In this document: in pieces, positions 42,350-50,981 of the stretch | Layout of the letters: every line of letters starts with the position of its first letter | How positions within the stretch are numbered: the first letter of the stretch is position 1 | Assembly: GCA_947624005.1 (NCBI GenBank) | Contig: CANQHV010000002.1 | Span: 62,001 to 126,000, forward strand | Length of the DNA: 64,000 nucleotides | Direction: 5' to 3' | Origin: an uncultured Clostridia bacterium | Lineage (GTDB): Bacteria; Bacillota; Clostridia; Christensenellales; Borkfalkiaceae | Program-made: the position numbers and the translations under genes | The notes under the pieces: generated by a model | Seen by the model: only the letters and a program-made list of their open reading frames with translations | Database searches by the model: none | Told to the model about the DNA's origin: nothing

Positions 42350-44032
42350 ATGGACTATAAAGCATATATTGCCGACAAAATTCGGTTAGACGGAGTAACA
42401 AAACAGGAAATTTACGAAAGCGTCGCCTTGCCCCCGAACTCGGAAATGGGCGATTACGCGTTGCCTTGCTTTAAATTTTCGAAAATTTTAAGGAAAAGCC
42501 CCGTCGTTATCGCCGAGGAGTTAAAGGGAAAGTTTACGCTTGACGACGGCGTTTTAAGCGAAGTTTCGGCGGTAAACGGATATCTTAATTTCAAAGTAAA
42601 CAAATCGGCGTTGACAAAATCCGTGCTTTCGGCGATTTTCGAACAAGGCGGCGGTTACGGTTCGTCCGACGTCGGCAACGGCAAAACAATCTGCATTGAT
42701 TATTCGTCGGTAAATATCGCAAAGCCCTTTCATATCGGGCATCTTTCGACTACGGTTATAGGCGGTGCGCTGTACCGAATATATAAATTTTTAGGCTATA
42801 ACGTGGTCGGAATCAATCATTTGGGCGACTACGGCACGCAGTTCGGCAAACTTATATGCGCCTACAAGCACTGGGGCAATAAAGAGGAAGTCGAACGCGG
42901 CGGTATTCACGCCGTAAACGATTTATACGTCCGTTTCAACTCCGAAGCCGACGAGCAGATGGAAAACGAGGCGCGCGAGTATTTCAGACTTATCGAAAAC
43001 GGCGATAAAGAGGCGAACGAACTGTTCGAGTGGTTCAAATCGCTTACGCTTAAATATGTCGGCACGATTTACGACCGACTTAAAATCACGTTCGACAGCT
43101 ATGCGGGCGAGCGGTTTTACACCGACAAAATGCAACCCGTAATAGACGAATTGAACGAAAAGGGGCTTTTAAAAGAAAGCGACGGCGCAAAAATAGTCGA
43201 TTTGGAGCCTTACGGAATGTCCCCTTGCCTTATTTTGCGTTCCGACGGCGCGTCGTTGTACGCCACACGCGACCTTGCCGCCGCAATTTACCGTAAAAAT
43301 ACTTACGACTTTTATAAATGTCTGTACGTCGTCGCGTATCAACAGAATCTGCATTTCAAACAGGTTTTTAAGGTGCTCGAACTTATGGGCAAGCCTTGGG
43401 CAAAGGACCTTGTGCACGTCGCATACGGAATGGTTTCGCTTGAAGACGGCGCAATGTCCACGCGGAAAGGCAAAGTCGTATGGCTCGAAGACGTAATTTC
43501 AAGGTGCGTCGAAAAGGCGAAAGCGATTATCGAGGAAAAGAATCCCCGACTTGAAAATAAGGACGAAACGGCGGAAAAGGTGGGCGTCGGCGCGGCGATT
43601 TTCGGCGCGCTGTACAACAATAAAATCAAAGATATCGTATTTTCTTACGATAAAGTTTTGAGTTTCGAGGGCGAAACAAGCGTTTATGTGCAATACACAT
43701 GCGCCCGCGCAAACTCCGTCCTCGAAAAAGCGGGAGAGGCGGGAACGGCTTTTGAAAATTACGAGGTAAACGCGCTTGAATTCGAGGTAATAAAAGCCCT
43801 TGCTTCATTCCCCGACGCCGTTAAGGAAGCCGCTGAAAAGTACGAACCGAGTATTGTCGCGCGTTTTGCCGTAGACCTCGCTCAAAAGTACAATAAATTT
43901 TATATCGAATGCAAAATTCTTACGGCGGAGGGAGAGGCAAAACCTTTCAGACTTATGCTTACGGGCGCGACTTTGCAAACGCTTAAAAACGCCCTCGGGC
44001 TTCTGGGAATAGGCGTGCCAGATAAAATGTAA
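42350..44032 (+). CDS. argS: arginyl-tRNA synthetase
   Basis: 560 residues, class I. The N-terminal Arg-tRNA binding domain (about 1-110) precedes the HIGH motif as KPFHIGHLSTT (about 126). The KMSKS-like loop is AMSTRKGKVV, as in many ArgRS. The C-terminal DALR domain shows VQYTCARANSVL and ends LGLLGIGVPDKM. Ribosome site AAGGAAG. Its stop overlaps the next start (TAATG). Confidence 0.96.
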   Translation: MDYKAYIADKIRLDGVTKQEIYESVALPPNSEMGDYALPCFKFSKILRKSPVVIAEELKGKFTLDDGVLSEVSAVNGYLNFKVNKSALTKSVLSAIFEQGGGYGSSDVGNGKTICIDYSSVNIAKPFHIGHLSTTVIGGALYRIYKFLGYNVVGINHLGDYGTQFGKLICAYKHWGNKEEVERGGIHAVNDLYVRFNSEADEQMENEAREYFRLIENGDKEANELFEWFKSLTLKYVGTIYDRLKITFDSYAGERFYTDKMQPVIDELNEKGLLKESDGAKIVDLEPYGMSPCLILRSDGASLYATRDLAAAIYRKNTYDFYKCLYVVAYQQNLHFKQVFKVLELMGKPWAKDLVHVAYGMVSLEDGAMSTRKGKVVWLEDVISRCVEKAKAIIEEKNPRLENKDETAEKVGVGAAIFGALYNNKIKDIVFSYDKVLSFEGETSVYVQYTCARANSVLEKAGEAGTAFENYEVNALEFEVIKALASFPDAVKEAAEKYEPSIVARFAVDLAQKYNKFYIECKILTAEGEAKPFRLMLTGATLQTLKNALGLLGIGVPDKM

Positions 44033-44673
44033 TGATTAAAGCTGTTGTTTTCGATTTGGACGGAACGCTGCTCGATACCTCACGCGATATCGCAAAGGTT
44101 CTGAACGACGCGTTGTGCGAATTCGGGCTTTCCGAGTTACCGCTTGAACAGGTGATAAAAATAGTGGGCGGCGGAGCCGAAAAACTTGTCAAACAAGCGG
44201 TGGACAAAGAGGTCGATTATAAAAAAGTGTTAAAAGTTTTTTGCGAAAAGTACGCAAATAACGGTAACGGATTAACGTCGTTTTATGACGGAGAGGAAGA
44301 AATTCTGCAAAAGCTTTCCGCCCGCGGAATTAAAATGGCGATACTTACAAATAAGCCTCACCGCGCCACAATGGCAGTTTTTGCCAAATTTTTGGCAAAA
44401 TTCGGCTTTTGCGAAGTACTTGGTCAGACAGAGTACTACCCCGTAAAGCCCGACCCTGCCTCACTTTTTGCCATTTTAAGCAAAATGAATGTAAACGCAA
44501 ACGACTGCGTTTTCGTCGGCGACGGCGAAACTGACGTACAGACTGCGCGTAACGCCGGTATGCGCTGTGTTTCCGCACTTTGGGGGTACAGGTCAAAGGA
44601 CGAACTCAAAGCGGCGGGAGCGGAGGAATTTGCGGAAAACTTTGCCGACTTGTACGATAAGATATGCGGATAA
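44032..44673 (+). CDS. HAD-family phosphatase (phosphoglycolate phosphatase-like)
   Basis: 213 residues. HAD motif I VVFDLDGTLLDTS at the N-terminus, motif II ILTNKPH, Lys in KPDPAS, and motif IV FVGDGETDVQTARNAGM. An alpha-helical cap (residues 15-80) places it in the Gph/PgmB group. Coupled to argS by TAATG. The substrate is not certain. Confidence 0.88.
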   Translation: MIKAVVFDLDGTLLDTSRDIAKVLNDALCEFGLSELPLEQVIKIVGGGAEKLVKQAVDKEVDYKKVLKVFCEKYANNGNGLTSFYDGEEEILQKLSARGIKMAILTNKPHRATMAVFAKFLAKFGFCEVLGQTEYYPVKPDPASLFAILSKMNVNANDCVFVGDGETDVQTARNAGMRCVSALWGYRSKDELKAAGAEEFAENFADLYDKICG

Positions 44674-44700
44674 ATTTTGTGATTTTGGCCCGTTATTCTG

Positions 44701-44729
44701 TTGTAATTTCAAGTTGAATATGATATAAT
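44701..44729 (+). promoter_or_regulatory. promoter of the reverse rubrerythrin
   Basis: TTGTAA (44701), 17 bp, TATAAT (44724-44729); ribosome site AGGAG 11 bases before the ATG. Confidence 0.7.
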
Positions 44730-44770
44730 TTTTTAAAAATAAAAAATAAATTTTTTCAGGAGTATATATT

Positions 44771-45298
44771 ATGAAAAGATGCGTTATTTGCGGCGAAATC
44801 GTTGAAGACGACGTAGACGTCTGCCCCGTATGCGGAGCTAAGAAGTTTACCCCCGTCGAAGAAAAAACTGCTTACGCCTGCGAGCATATCGTCGGCGACG
44901 GCGTAGTCGAAGACAAAGAAGTTATGGATGGGCTTCACGCTCATTTTACGGGCGAATGCACCGAGGTCGGAATGTATCTCGCTATGTCGAGAGTCGCTGA
45001 CCGCGAGGGTTACCCCGAGGTTGCCGAAGCGTTTAAGCGTTACGCTTTGGAAGAGGCGGAGCACGCCGCTAAATTTGCCGAGCTTTTGGGCGAGGTTGTA
45101 ACTCCTTCCACAAAGAAAAATCTCGAAATGCGCGCGGCGGCGGAAGCAGGCGCGTGCGAGGGCAAACTTGCGATTGCAAAGCGTGCGAAGCAGCTTGGCT
45201 ACGACGCTATTCACGACACCGTTCACGAAATGGCAAAGGACGAGGCGCGTCACGGCGCGGGCTTTGCGGGTCTTTTGAAAAGATATTTCGGTAAATAA
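44771..45298 (+). CDS. reverse rubrerythrin
   Basis: 175 residues. A rubredoxin-like domain is at the N-terminus (CVICG...CPVCG, residues 5-22), ahead of the ferritin-like diiron domain; the usual rubrerythrin has the opposite order. Diiron residues are in [30 protein letters not shown] and [11 protein letters not shown]. Reverse rubrerythrins reduce H2O2 and O2 in strict anaerobes, which supports an anaerobic host. Single gene with its own promoter and terminator. Confidence 0.93.
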   Translation: MKRCVICGEIVEDDVDVCPVCGAKKFTPVEEKTAYACEHIVGDGVVEDKEVMDGLHAHFTGECTEVGMYLAMSRVADREGYPEVAEAFKRYALEEAEHAAKFAELLGEVVTPSTKKNLEMRAAAEAGACEGKLAIAKRAKQLGYDAIHDTVHEMAKDEARHGAGFAGLLKRYFGK

Positions 45299-45319
45299 TT
45301 ATAAATAAGTTAAATAAAG

Positions 45320-45350
45320 AAGCGCGGCTGAAAACATATCGGCCGCGCTT
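45320..45350 (+). terminator. terminator of reverse rubrerythrin
   Basis: AAGCGCGGC / GCCGCGCTT stem with 13-base loop, then TTC. Confidence 0.75.
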
Positions 45351-45420
45351 TTCATATAATGAATTATAGGCGCAAGGGGGAAAACTTTTGCGCTACCAAA
45401 GATAAAGGAACGATGTACTG

Positions 45421-45801
45421 ATGTGTAATTTCAATAACTGCGGTTGCGGTTGTAACAGCGGCAGAATTTTCAACGGGATTTTGAACTTGTTTTCGGGTAA
45501 ATGCGGTTGCAATAACGGTTGCAACTGCGGCTGTAACGGCAACGGGGGAAATTCCGGTTTGAATCCTTTTTCCAATTCCTGCGGCTGTTCCAACTACGAC
45601 CCTTATTACGCCGCACAATACGGCTTGAACCAGACGGGCAATAACGGTTGCGGTTGTTCGTGTAACGGTGGAACGGCTTCGTACGGTTTTTCGGCAAGAT
45701 TCGGCGGCAACAACGGTAACAACGGTTGCGGTTGCAACGGCTGTTCGGGCTGGAAATCCTGCGGTTGCTGTTCTTATTGGTGGAACGGCGGCCAAAACTG
45801 A
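45421..45801 (+). CDS. Cys/Gly/Asn-rich repeat protein
   Basis: 126 residues of unusual composition, with many CGC, CNN and NNGCGCN units and about 25 Cys. Three tracts (residues 5-13, 28-42, 76-84 and beyond) alternate with short hydrophobic or aromatic stretches (GILNLFSG, YDPYYAAQYG). No signal peptide. Could be a metal-binding, spore-coat-like or self-assembling structural protein. AAAGGAACG lies about 10 bases upstream of the ATG, and a terminator follows, so it is likely expressed. The frame's antisense ORFs are low-complexity artefacts. Confidence 0.65.
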   Translation: MCNFNNCGCGCNSGRIFNGILNLFSGKCGCNNGCNCGCNGNGGNSGLNPFSNSCGCSNYDPYYAAQYGLNQTGNNGCGCSCNGGTASYGFSARFGGNNGNNGCGCNGCSGWKSCGCCSYWWNGGQN

Positions 45802-45817
45802 TTTCCACCGATTATCG

Positions 45818-45846
45818 GGCGTTCCCTCGGGAGCGCCTTATTTTTT
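45818..45846 (+). terminator. terminator
   Basis: GGCGTTCCC-TC-GGGAGCGCC stem (one G-T pair), then TTATTTTTT. Confidence 0.8.
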
Positions 45847-45948
45847 GCGGAAATTTGCATATGCGCACATATCGGCGCGTTTGCGTTGGCGTTTCGGCGC
45901 GGTTAAGTCGGCTTGTATATCGCAAAACTTTATGCAAAAAATAATGGT

Positions 45949-46722
45949 ATGCGCAAAATCATCGAAACGTACAAATATTTTGCCGACAAGCGGTATTCGA
46001 CGATAGCGGGAACGCTTGTTTATTTTTTGCTTATGAGTATTGCGCCGTTTATGCTTTGGCTTACACTGTTTTTGGGCGACGTCAGCTTGCAACGCATACT
46101 TTCGAACTCGCTTTTTTCGTCGGTAAGCCCGATAATAAATTATCTGCACGCTTCGGCGGGAAGCGCGGCGGGCGGCGCAAGCGTAATTTTGCTTGTCACA
46201 ACGCTTTATTCTTCGACAAACTTTTTCTATCATTTGAGAAGAAGCGGCGAAATCGTGTACGATTCGCAAAAAGTAAAGGGGGGAATAAAACTGCGGCTTG
46301 TTTCGCTTTTGCTTATTCTTTCCGCGCTTTTTCTGATTGCGGTTCTTGCGGCGGTAGGGTTTTTCGGCACCCGCGTACTCGACCTTTTGTTGCCAGAAGC
46401 GCTTGCGACCGTTTTTTCCACCGTGTTTTTAACGGCGGTTGCCTTTGCCGTTGCGCTCGTTTTAAACCTCTTTGCGTGTCCGTATCGCCGCAAAGCGTCC
46501 GAAATGCTACCCGGGAGCTTTCTTACAACCGCGCTTTGGCTCGCTTTTTTGGTGGGTTTTGCAATCTACGGCAAGTTTGCGCACCCCGAACAACTGTACG
46601 GCGCAATCGCGTTCGTCATTGTTTTTCTGCTGTGGTGCTACGTTATGATGAGCAGTTTTGTAATCGGTATGATTTACAACGGCTCGTTCAAGCGCAGAAA
46701 AGTGTATAAAAAACTGTTCTGA
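45949..46722 (+). CDS. YihY/BrkB family inner-membrane protein
   Basis: 257 residues, six membrane helices. N-terminal YKYFADKRYSTIAGTLVYFL, the family motif SLFSSVSPIINYL, TLYSSTNFFYHLRRSGEIVY and the later LWCYVMMSSFVIGMIYNG are typical of YihY (often mislabelled ribonuclease BN). ATG at 45949 fits the family start; a TTG start at 45913 would add 12 residues. The function is unknown. Confidence 0.85.
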   Translation: MRKIIETYKYFADKRYSTIAGTLVYFLLMSIAPFMLWLTLFLGDVSLQRILSNSLFSSVSPIINYLHASAGSAAGGASVILLVTTLYSSTNFFYHLRRSGEIVYDSQKVKGGIKLRLVSLLLILSALFLIAVLAAVGFFGTRVLDLLLPEALATVFSTVFLTAVAFAVALVLNLFACPYRRKASEMLPGSFLTTALWLAFLVGFAIYGKFAHPEQLYGAIAFVIVFLLWCYVMMSSFVIGMIYNGSFKRRKVYKKLF

Positions 46723-46733
46723 AAAAATAATTT

Positions 46734-46759
46734 GCCCGCCGCGTAAAAACGCGGCGGGC
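46734..46759. terminator. bidirectional terminator
   Basis: Perfect 11-bp GCCCGCCGCGT stem with AAAA loop between convergent yihY and degV. Confidence 0.8.
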
Positions 46760-46791
46760 ATAACTTAAAGTCGTAACTTTAAAAGCGATAA

Positions 46792-47664
46792 TCAATATTT
46801 GATAGCGCAAGCGCACGCAAGCGCGCCCGGACCGATATGGCAGGAAACGCTTAAAGAAAGCGGGTCGATTGCCGTAAATTCAGCCTTGGGGAAAGCCTGC
46901 ATAACCTCGCCCTTGAACTTTTCCGCTTCGGCAAAATTTTCGGTATGCGCGATTGCGACGGTGAGTTTTCCTTCTTCGTATTCTTTCGAAAATCTGGTTT
47001 GAATGTCTTTTTTAACAGCGTCAAGCATAACTTCTTTCGCCGCGGAAAGCTTTCTGACTTTTGCGTATTGGTCGAGTTTAAAGCCTTGAATCTGAAGTAC
47101 GGGTTTGATATGAAGAAGAGTTCCGATAGCCGCGACGGCGGGAGTAAGTCTGCCGCCCTTTTTAAGGTATTTCAGGGTATCGACCATAATGTAAATGCTC
47201 GAAGTCATTTTGGTTTCGATAAGCCAATCGGCAATTTCTTTGCCCGACTTGCCTTCTTTTGCCATTTTAATACCGTCCAAAGCGCTTTGACGTTGAGTTA
47301 CCGAAATTCTTTGGTTGTCAACGACGTAAACTTTACCCTTGAACCTTTCTTCGGTTTCCGCAAAATGCGAAAGCGTATGGCAGGTTTCGGAAAGTCCGCT
47401 CGACATAGGGATATAGACGATTTCGTCGTATGTTTCAAGAGCTTTGTCCCAGATTTCAGCCACGTCCAAGGGGTTGGGTTGAGAGGTGGAAACGTTGGCG
47501 TCGCCTTTAAGCTTTTCGTAGAACTGTTCCTGCGAGATTGTAAGGTCTTCGTAAAACACCTCGCCGTCGATAAGTACGGGCATAGGAACCACGAATATGC
47601 CAAGCTCTTTTGCTTCGGATTGTGTTATACCGCTGTTGCTGTCGGTTATTATCGCTGTTTTCAT
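46792..47664 (-). CDS. DegV family fatty acid-binding protein
   Basis: 290 residues. Starts AIITDSNSGITQSEAKELGI with the DegV motif; then VSTSQPNP, the loop MSSGLSETCHT that binds the carboxylate, VDTLKYLKKGGRL, and the C-terminal HIGPGALA. FakB-like proteins hold fatty acids for FakA kinase; no fakA is nearby. Ribosome site AGGAGAAAGC. Single gene. Confidence 0.92.
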   Translation of the reverse strand: MKTAIITDSNSGITQSEAKELGIFVVPMPVLIDGEVFYEDLTISQEQFYEKLKGDANVSTSQPNPLDVAEIWDKALETYDEIVYIPMSSGLSETCHTLSHFAETEERFKGKVYVVDNQRISVTQRQSALDGIKMAKEGKSGKEIADWLIETKMTSSIYIMVDTLKYLKKGGRLTPAVAAIGTLLHIKPVLQIQGFKLDQYAKVRKLSAAKEVMLDAVKKDIQTRFSKEYEEGKLTVAIAHTENFAEAEKFKGEVMQAFPKAEFTAIDPLSLSVSCHIGPGALACACAIKY

Positions 47665-47752
47665 TTATGCTTTCTCCTGTTAATACTGTTATGGTGACAT
47701 TATACAACCGAAATTGAGATTAGTCAACGGTTTATGATATAAATGTTGCAAA

Positions 47753-48124
47753 TCACAATTCGGCTATCACTTCGACTTCCACAAGCGCGCCTTTTGGAAT
47801 ATCTTTGACGGCTACGCAACTTCTTGCGGGATTGGACGTGAAGTACTCGGCGTAAACCGCGTTAAAAGCCGCAAAATCCCCGATATCCGCGAGAAAGCAA
47901 ACGGTTTTAACTACTTTTTCCATAGAGGTGCCGGCCGCTTTTAAAAGCGCGGATATGTTTTTGCATACCTGACGGGTTTGCTCTTCTATCGTTTTCGCCT
48001 CAATTTGCGAGAAGGCGGGGTTGACGGGTATCTGACCCGAACAGAATACAAGATTTCCGCATACTTTTGCCTGCGAATAGGGTCCTATAGCCGCGGGAGC
48101 CGCGTCTGTTTGAATTGTTTTCAT
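47753..48124 (-). CDS. ridA: RidA family enamine/imine deaminase
   Basis: 123 residues, YjgF/YER057c/UK114 fold. Hydrolyses 2-aminoacrylate and related enamines. Motifs: IGPYSQAKVCGNLVFCSGQIPVNP, the Arg of RSCVAVKDIPKGALVEVE that binds the carboxylate. It lies 8 bases after ilvA, whose reaction releases the enamine RidA removes. A clear functional pair. Confidence 0.95.
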   Translation of the reverse strand: MKTIQTDAAPAAIGPYSQAKVCGNLVFCSGQIPVNPAFSQIEAKTIEEQTRQVCKNISALLKAAGTSMEKVVKTVCFLADIGDFAAFNAVYAEYFTSNPARSCVAVKDIPKGALVEVEVIAEL

Positions 48125-48132
48125 ATTATCTC

Positions 48133-49335
48133 CTATATAAGCTTGAAGCCTTGAGCTTTAAGCTGTTCTTCAATTTGACGGGTGTGCTCGAAGTTTCTCG
48201 TTTCAATCTGTATACGCAGATAGCACCCGTTTATGTCTGAACCCTCGTTCGAACGCTCGTGTAAAACCGCGGTAACGTTGCCGCCGCAGTTTGCTATAAT
48301 CGTGGACACCTGAACAAGCTGTCCGGGTTTGTCCATAAGCTCGATGGTAAGAGTGCAGGTCCTGCCCGACATAAGAAGTCCTCTGTTGATTACGCGCGAC
48401 AAAATGGTCACGTCGATATTGCCGCCCGAAACAAGGCAAACGACTTTTTTGCCTTTAATATCGGGAATTTTATCGAACATAACCGCCGCAAGCGCGACCG
48501 CGCCCGCGCCCTCGGCAATCATTTTCTGCTTTTCAATCAAGGCAAGAATTGCCGCCGAAACCTGGTCGTCGGTGACCGAAACTATGCCGTCAACGTATTT
48601 TTCGCACAAATTAAAAGTATTTACGCCCGGTTCTTTTACCGCAATGCCGTCGGCAATGGTGGAAACGGAGTCAAGCGTTTCGATTTTGTTATCTTTTATC
48701 GAGTTGAGCATACTCGGCGCGCCCGCGGATTGAACGCCGTATACCCTGATTTTGGGGTTAAGCGATTTTACGGCGAAAGCCACGCCAGAAATAAGTCCGC
48801 CGCCGCCGACGGGAACGACTATAGCGTCAACGTCTTCAAGCTGGTTTATGATTTCAAGACCTATCGTGCCTTGTCCCGCAATAACGTCTTCGTCGTCGAA
48901 AGGGTGAATAAAGGTGTAGCCGTATTCCTTTTTAAGCCGTTCGGCTTCGTTGTGGGCGTCGTCGTAAACGCCGGGAACCAAAATCACTTCCGCACCGTAG
49001 CTTTTTGTCGCTTCGACTTTTGAAATGGGCGCGCCGTCTGGCATTGTGATTTTAGCCTTTATGCCGAATTTTTTCGAAGCGAGCGCAACTCCCTGCGCGT
49101 GATTTCCCGCCGAGCAGGCAATAACGCCTTTTGCTTTTTCTTCGGGGGTGAGCTGTGAGATTTTATAGTATGCGCCGCGGACCTTAAAGGAACCCGTAAG
49201 CTGTAAATTTTCCGTTTTAAGATAAATTTCGCTGCCTGTCTGTGCGGAAAGTACGGGCGAATAGATTATGTCGGTCTTTCTTACGGCGTCCTTTAAAACA
49301 TATTGAGCATGATAAACTTTGTCTAAACTTAACAT
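48133..49335 (-). CDS. ilvA: threonine ammonia-lyase
   Basis: 400 residues. PLP enzyme that turns threonine into 2-oxobutanoate and ammonia. The PLP Lys is in TGSFKVRGAYYKI (about 50), the glycine loop is VPVGGGGLISG, and Ser in CLVSGGNID contacts the pyridine. A C-terminal ACT domain of about 75 residues (CTLTIELMDKPGQLVQVSTI) suggests the short catabolic/TdcB-like or regulated form. No other isoleucine genes are nearby. Confidence 0.93.
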   Translation of the reverse strand: MLSLDKVYHAQYVLKDAVRKTDIIYSPVLSAQTGSEIYLKTENLQLTGSFKVRGAYYKISQLTPEEKAKGVIACSAGNHAQGVALASKKFGIKAKITMPDGAPISKVEATKSYGAEVILVPGVYDDAHNEAERLKKEYGYTFIHPFDDEDVIAGQGTIGLEIINQLEDVDAIVVPVGGGGLISGVAFAVKSLNPKIRVYGVQSAGAPSMLNSIKDNKIETLDSVSTIADGIAVKEPGVNTFNLCEKYVDGIVSVTDDQVSAAILALIEKQKMIAEGAGAVALAAVMFDKIPDIKGKKVVCLVSGGNIDVTILSRVINRGLLMSGRTCTLTIELMDKPGQLVQVSTIIANCGGNVTAVLHERSNEGSDINGCYLRIQIETRNFEHTRQIEEQLKAQGFKLI

Positions 49336-49431
49336 AGCCTTTTCCTTAATATAAATGACAATGAAATTATAGTATTAAAAGGGTTTAAAGTCAAACCAAA
49401 TGGGGGTTAATTGAGAAATTTGTGCAACCGC

Positions 49432-49460
49432 TTGAAATTCGCCGCGTTGCGGAGTATAAT
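49432..49460 (+). promoter_or_regulatory. promoter of the isomerase-kinase operon
   Basis: TTGAAA (49432-49437), 17 bp, TATAAT (49455-49460); AAGGAG ribosome site at 49494. Confidence 0.8.
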
Positions 49461-49505
49461 AAAAAAGCGGAAAAACCGCAGTCAGCGGTACCAAGGAGTA
49501 AATTT

Positions 49506-50981
49506 ATGTTCAACACACCCCCAATAAAGGTAGGAATAGTAGCCGTTTCGCGCGATTGTTTCCCCGAAAGTCTGTCTGTTTCGAGGAGAGCGCGGCTCGT
49601 CGCGGCGTATGAAAAGAAATACGGCAAAGGACAGGTGTACGAATGTCCCGTATGTATAGTCGAAAGCGAAAAACAGATGGAAGAGGCGCTTGCGGACGTA
49701 AAAAAGGCGGGCTGTAACGCGCTGTGCGTATACCTCGGCAATTTCGGACCCGAAATAGCAGAAACTATGCTTGCAAAGCAATTCGCGGGACCGGTTATGT
49801 TCTGCGCGGCGGCAGAAGAAGACACCGAATGTCTTGCCGACGGGCGCGGCGACGCATACTGCGGTATGCTTAACGCAAGCTATAACTTAAAACTCCGCAA
49901 CGTAAAGGCGTACATCCCCGAAAACCCCGTAGGCGACGCGGAACAGTGCGCCGATATGATTTACGGCTTTCTGCCCGTCGCGCGCGCAACGGTCGGTTTA
50001 AGCGAACTTAAAATAATCTCTTTCGGTCCCAGACCCAAAAATTTTCTCGCGTGCAACGCGCCGATAAAACAGCTTTACAATCTCGGCGTCGAAATCGAAG
50101 AAAATTCCGAACTCGACCTTTACGAGGCGTATTTGAAGCACGGCGGCGACAAGAGGATTCCCGCCGTCGCCGACGATATGATAAAGGAACTCGGCGCAAA
50201 AAACGTAAATTCCGCGATTCTTCCGAAGCTCGCGCAGTACGAACTTACGCTGACGGATTGGATTGACGAACACCTCGGCGGCAGAAAATATGCGGCGGTT
50301 GCGGGCAAATGCTGGCCCGCGTTTCAGACTACTTTCGGCTTTGTGCCGTGTTACGTAAATTCTCGGCTTACGGGCAGAGGGATACCCGTTTCCTGCGAGG
50401 TTGACATATACGGCTGTCTGTCGGAATATATCGGTCAGTGCGTTTCAGACGATATTGTGACACTTCTCGATATCAATAATACGGTGCCGAGCGATATGTA
50501 CGAAAAAAGTATAAGGGGCAAGTTCGCATACAAACTCACCGATACTTTTATGGGCTTTCACTGCGGCAACACCTGCTCGGAAAAACTTTGCAACCCCACG
50601 ATGAAAAATCAGAAAATTATGGCGCGTTCTCTGCCGAAAGAGGTCACGTTCGGCACTATCGAGGGCGACATTGCGGCGGGCGACGTAACGCTTTTCCGCC
50701 TGCAATCAACCGCAGACAACAGACTTTTGGCTTACGTCGCGCAGGGCGAGGTTTTGCCCGTCGCTACAAAATCTTTCGGCAGTATAGGCGTTTTCGGCGT
50801 GAAAGAGATGGGCAGGTTTTACAGACACGTTTTAATAGAGAACGGCTTCCCGCACCACGCGGCGGTAGCTTTCAATCATTGCGGCAAGGCGCTTTTCGAA
50901 CTGTTTAAACTGCTCGGCGCGGAAAAAATAGGCTATAACAAGCCCGAACACGAAAAATACGGAACGGAAAATCCCTTTTAA
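49506..50981 (+). CDS. L-fucose/L-arabinose isomerase family protein
   Basis: 491 residues. Aldose-ketose isomerase fold. Features: KVGIVAVSRDCFPESLS at the start, an N-terminal Rossmann-like segment, the metal-site region AVAGKCWPAFQTTFGFVPCYVNSRL and GIPVSCEVDIYG with Glu and Asp, and the late FHCGNT with another metal His. Coupled by TAATG to a xylulokinase-like gene, so it probably feeds a ketose to it. The substrate (arabinose, fucose or another) is not fixed by the sequence. An in-frame upstream extension lacks a ribosome site. Confidence 0.82.
   Translation: MFNTPPIKVGIVAVSRDCFPESLSVSRRARLVAAYEKKYGKGQVYECPVCIVESEKQMEEALADVKKAGCNALCVYLGNFGPEIAETMLAKQFAGPVMFCAAAEEDTECLADGRGDAYCGMLNASYNLKLRNVKAYIPENPVGDAEQCADMIYGFLPVARATVGLSELKIISFGPRPKNFLACNAPIKQLYNLGVEIEENSELDLYEAYLKHGGDKRIPAVADDMIKELGAKNVNSAILPKLAQYELTLTDWIDEHLGGRKYAAVAGKCWPAFQTTFGFVPCYVNSRLTGRGIPVSCEVDIYGCLSEYIGQCVSDDIVTLLDINNTVPSDMYEKSIRGKFAYKLTDTFMGFHCGNTCSEKLCNPTMKNQKIMARSLPKEVTFGTIEGDIAAGDVTLFRLQSTADNRLLAYVAQGEVLPVATKSFGSIGVFGVKEMGRFYRHVLIENGFPHHAAVAFNHCGKALFELFKLLGAEKIGYNKPEHEKYGTENPF

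Noticed and set aside
45364-45795. 143-codon minus-strand gene opposite the Cys-rich protein
   Set aside because: A repetitive antisense frame without start signals.
49422-49505. N-terminal extension of the sugar isomerase
   Set aside because: It overlaps the promoter at 49432-49460; the ATG at 49506 has its own AAGGAG.
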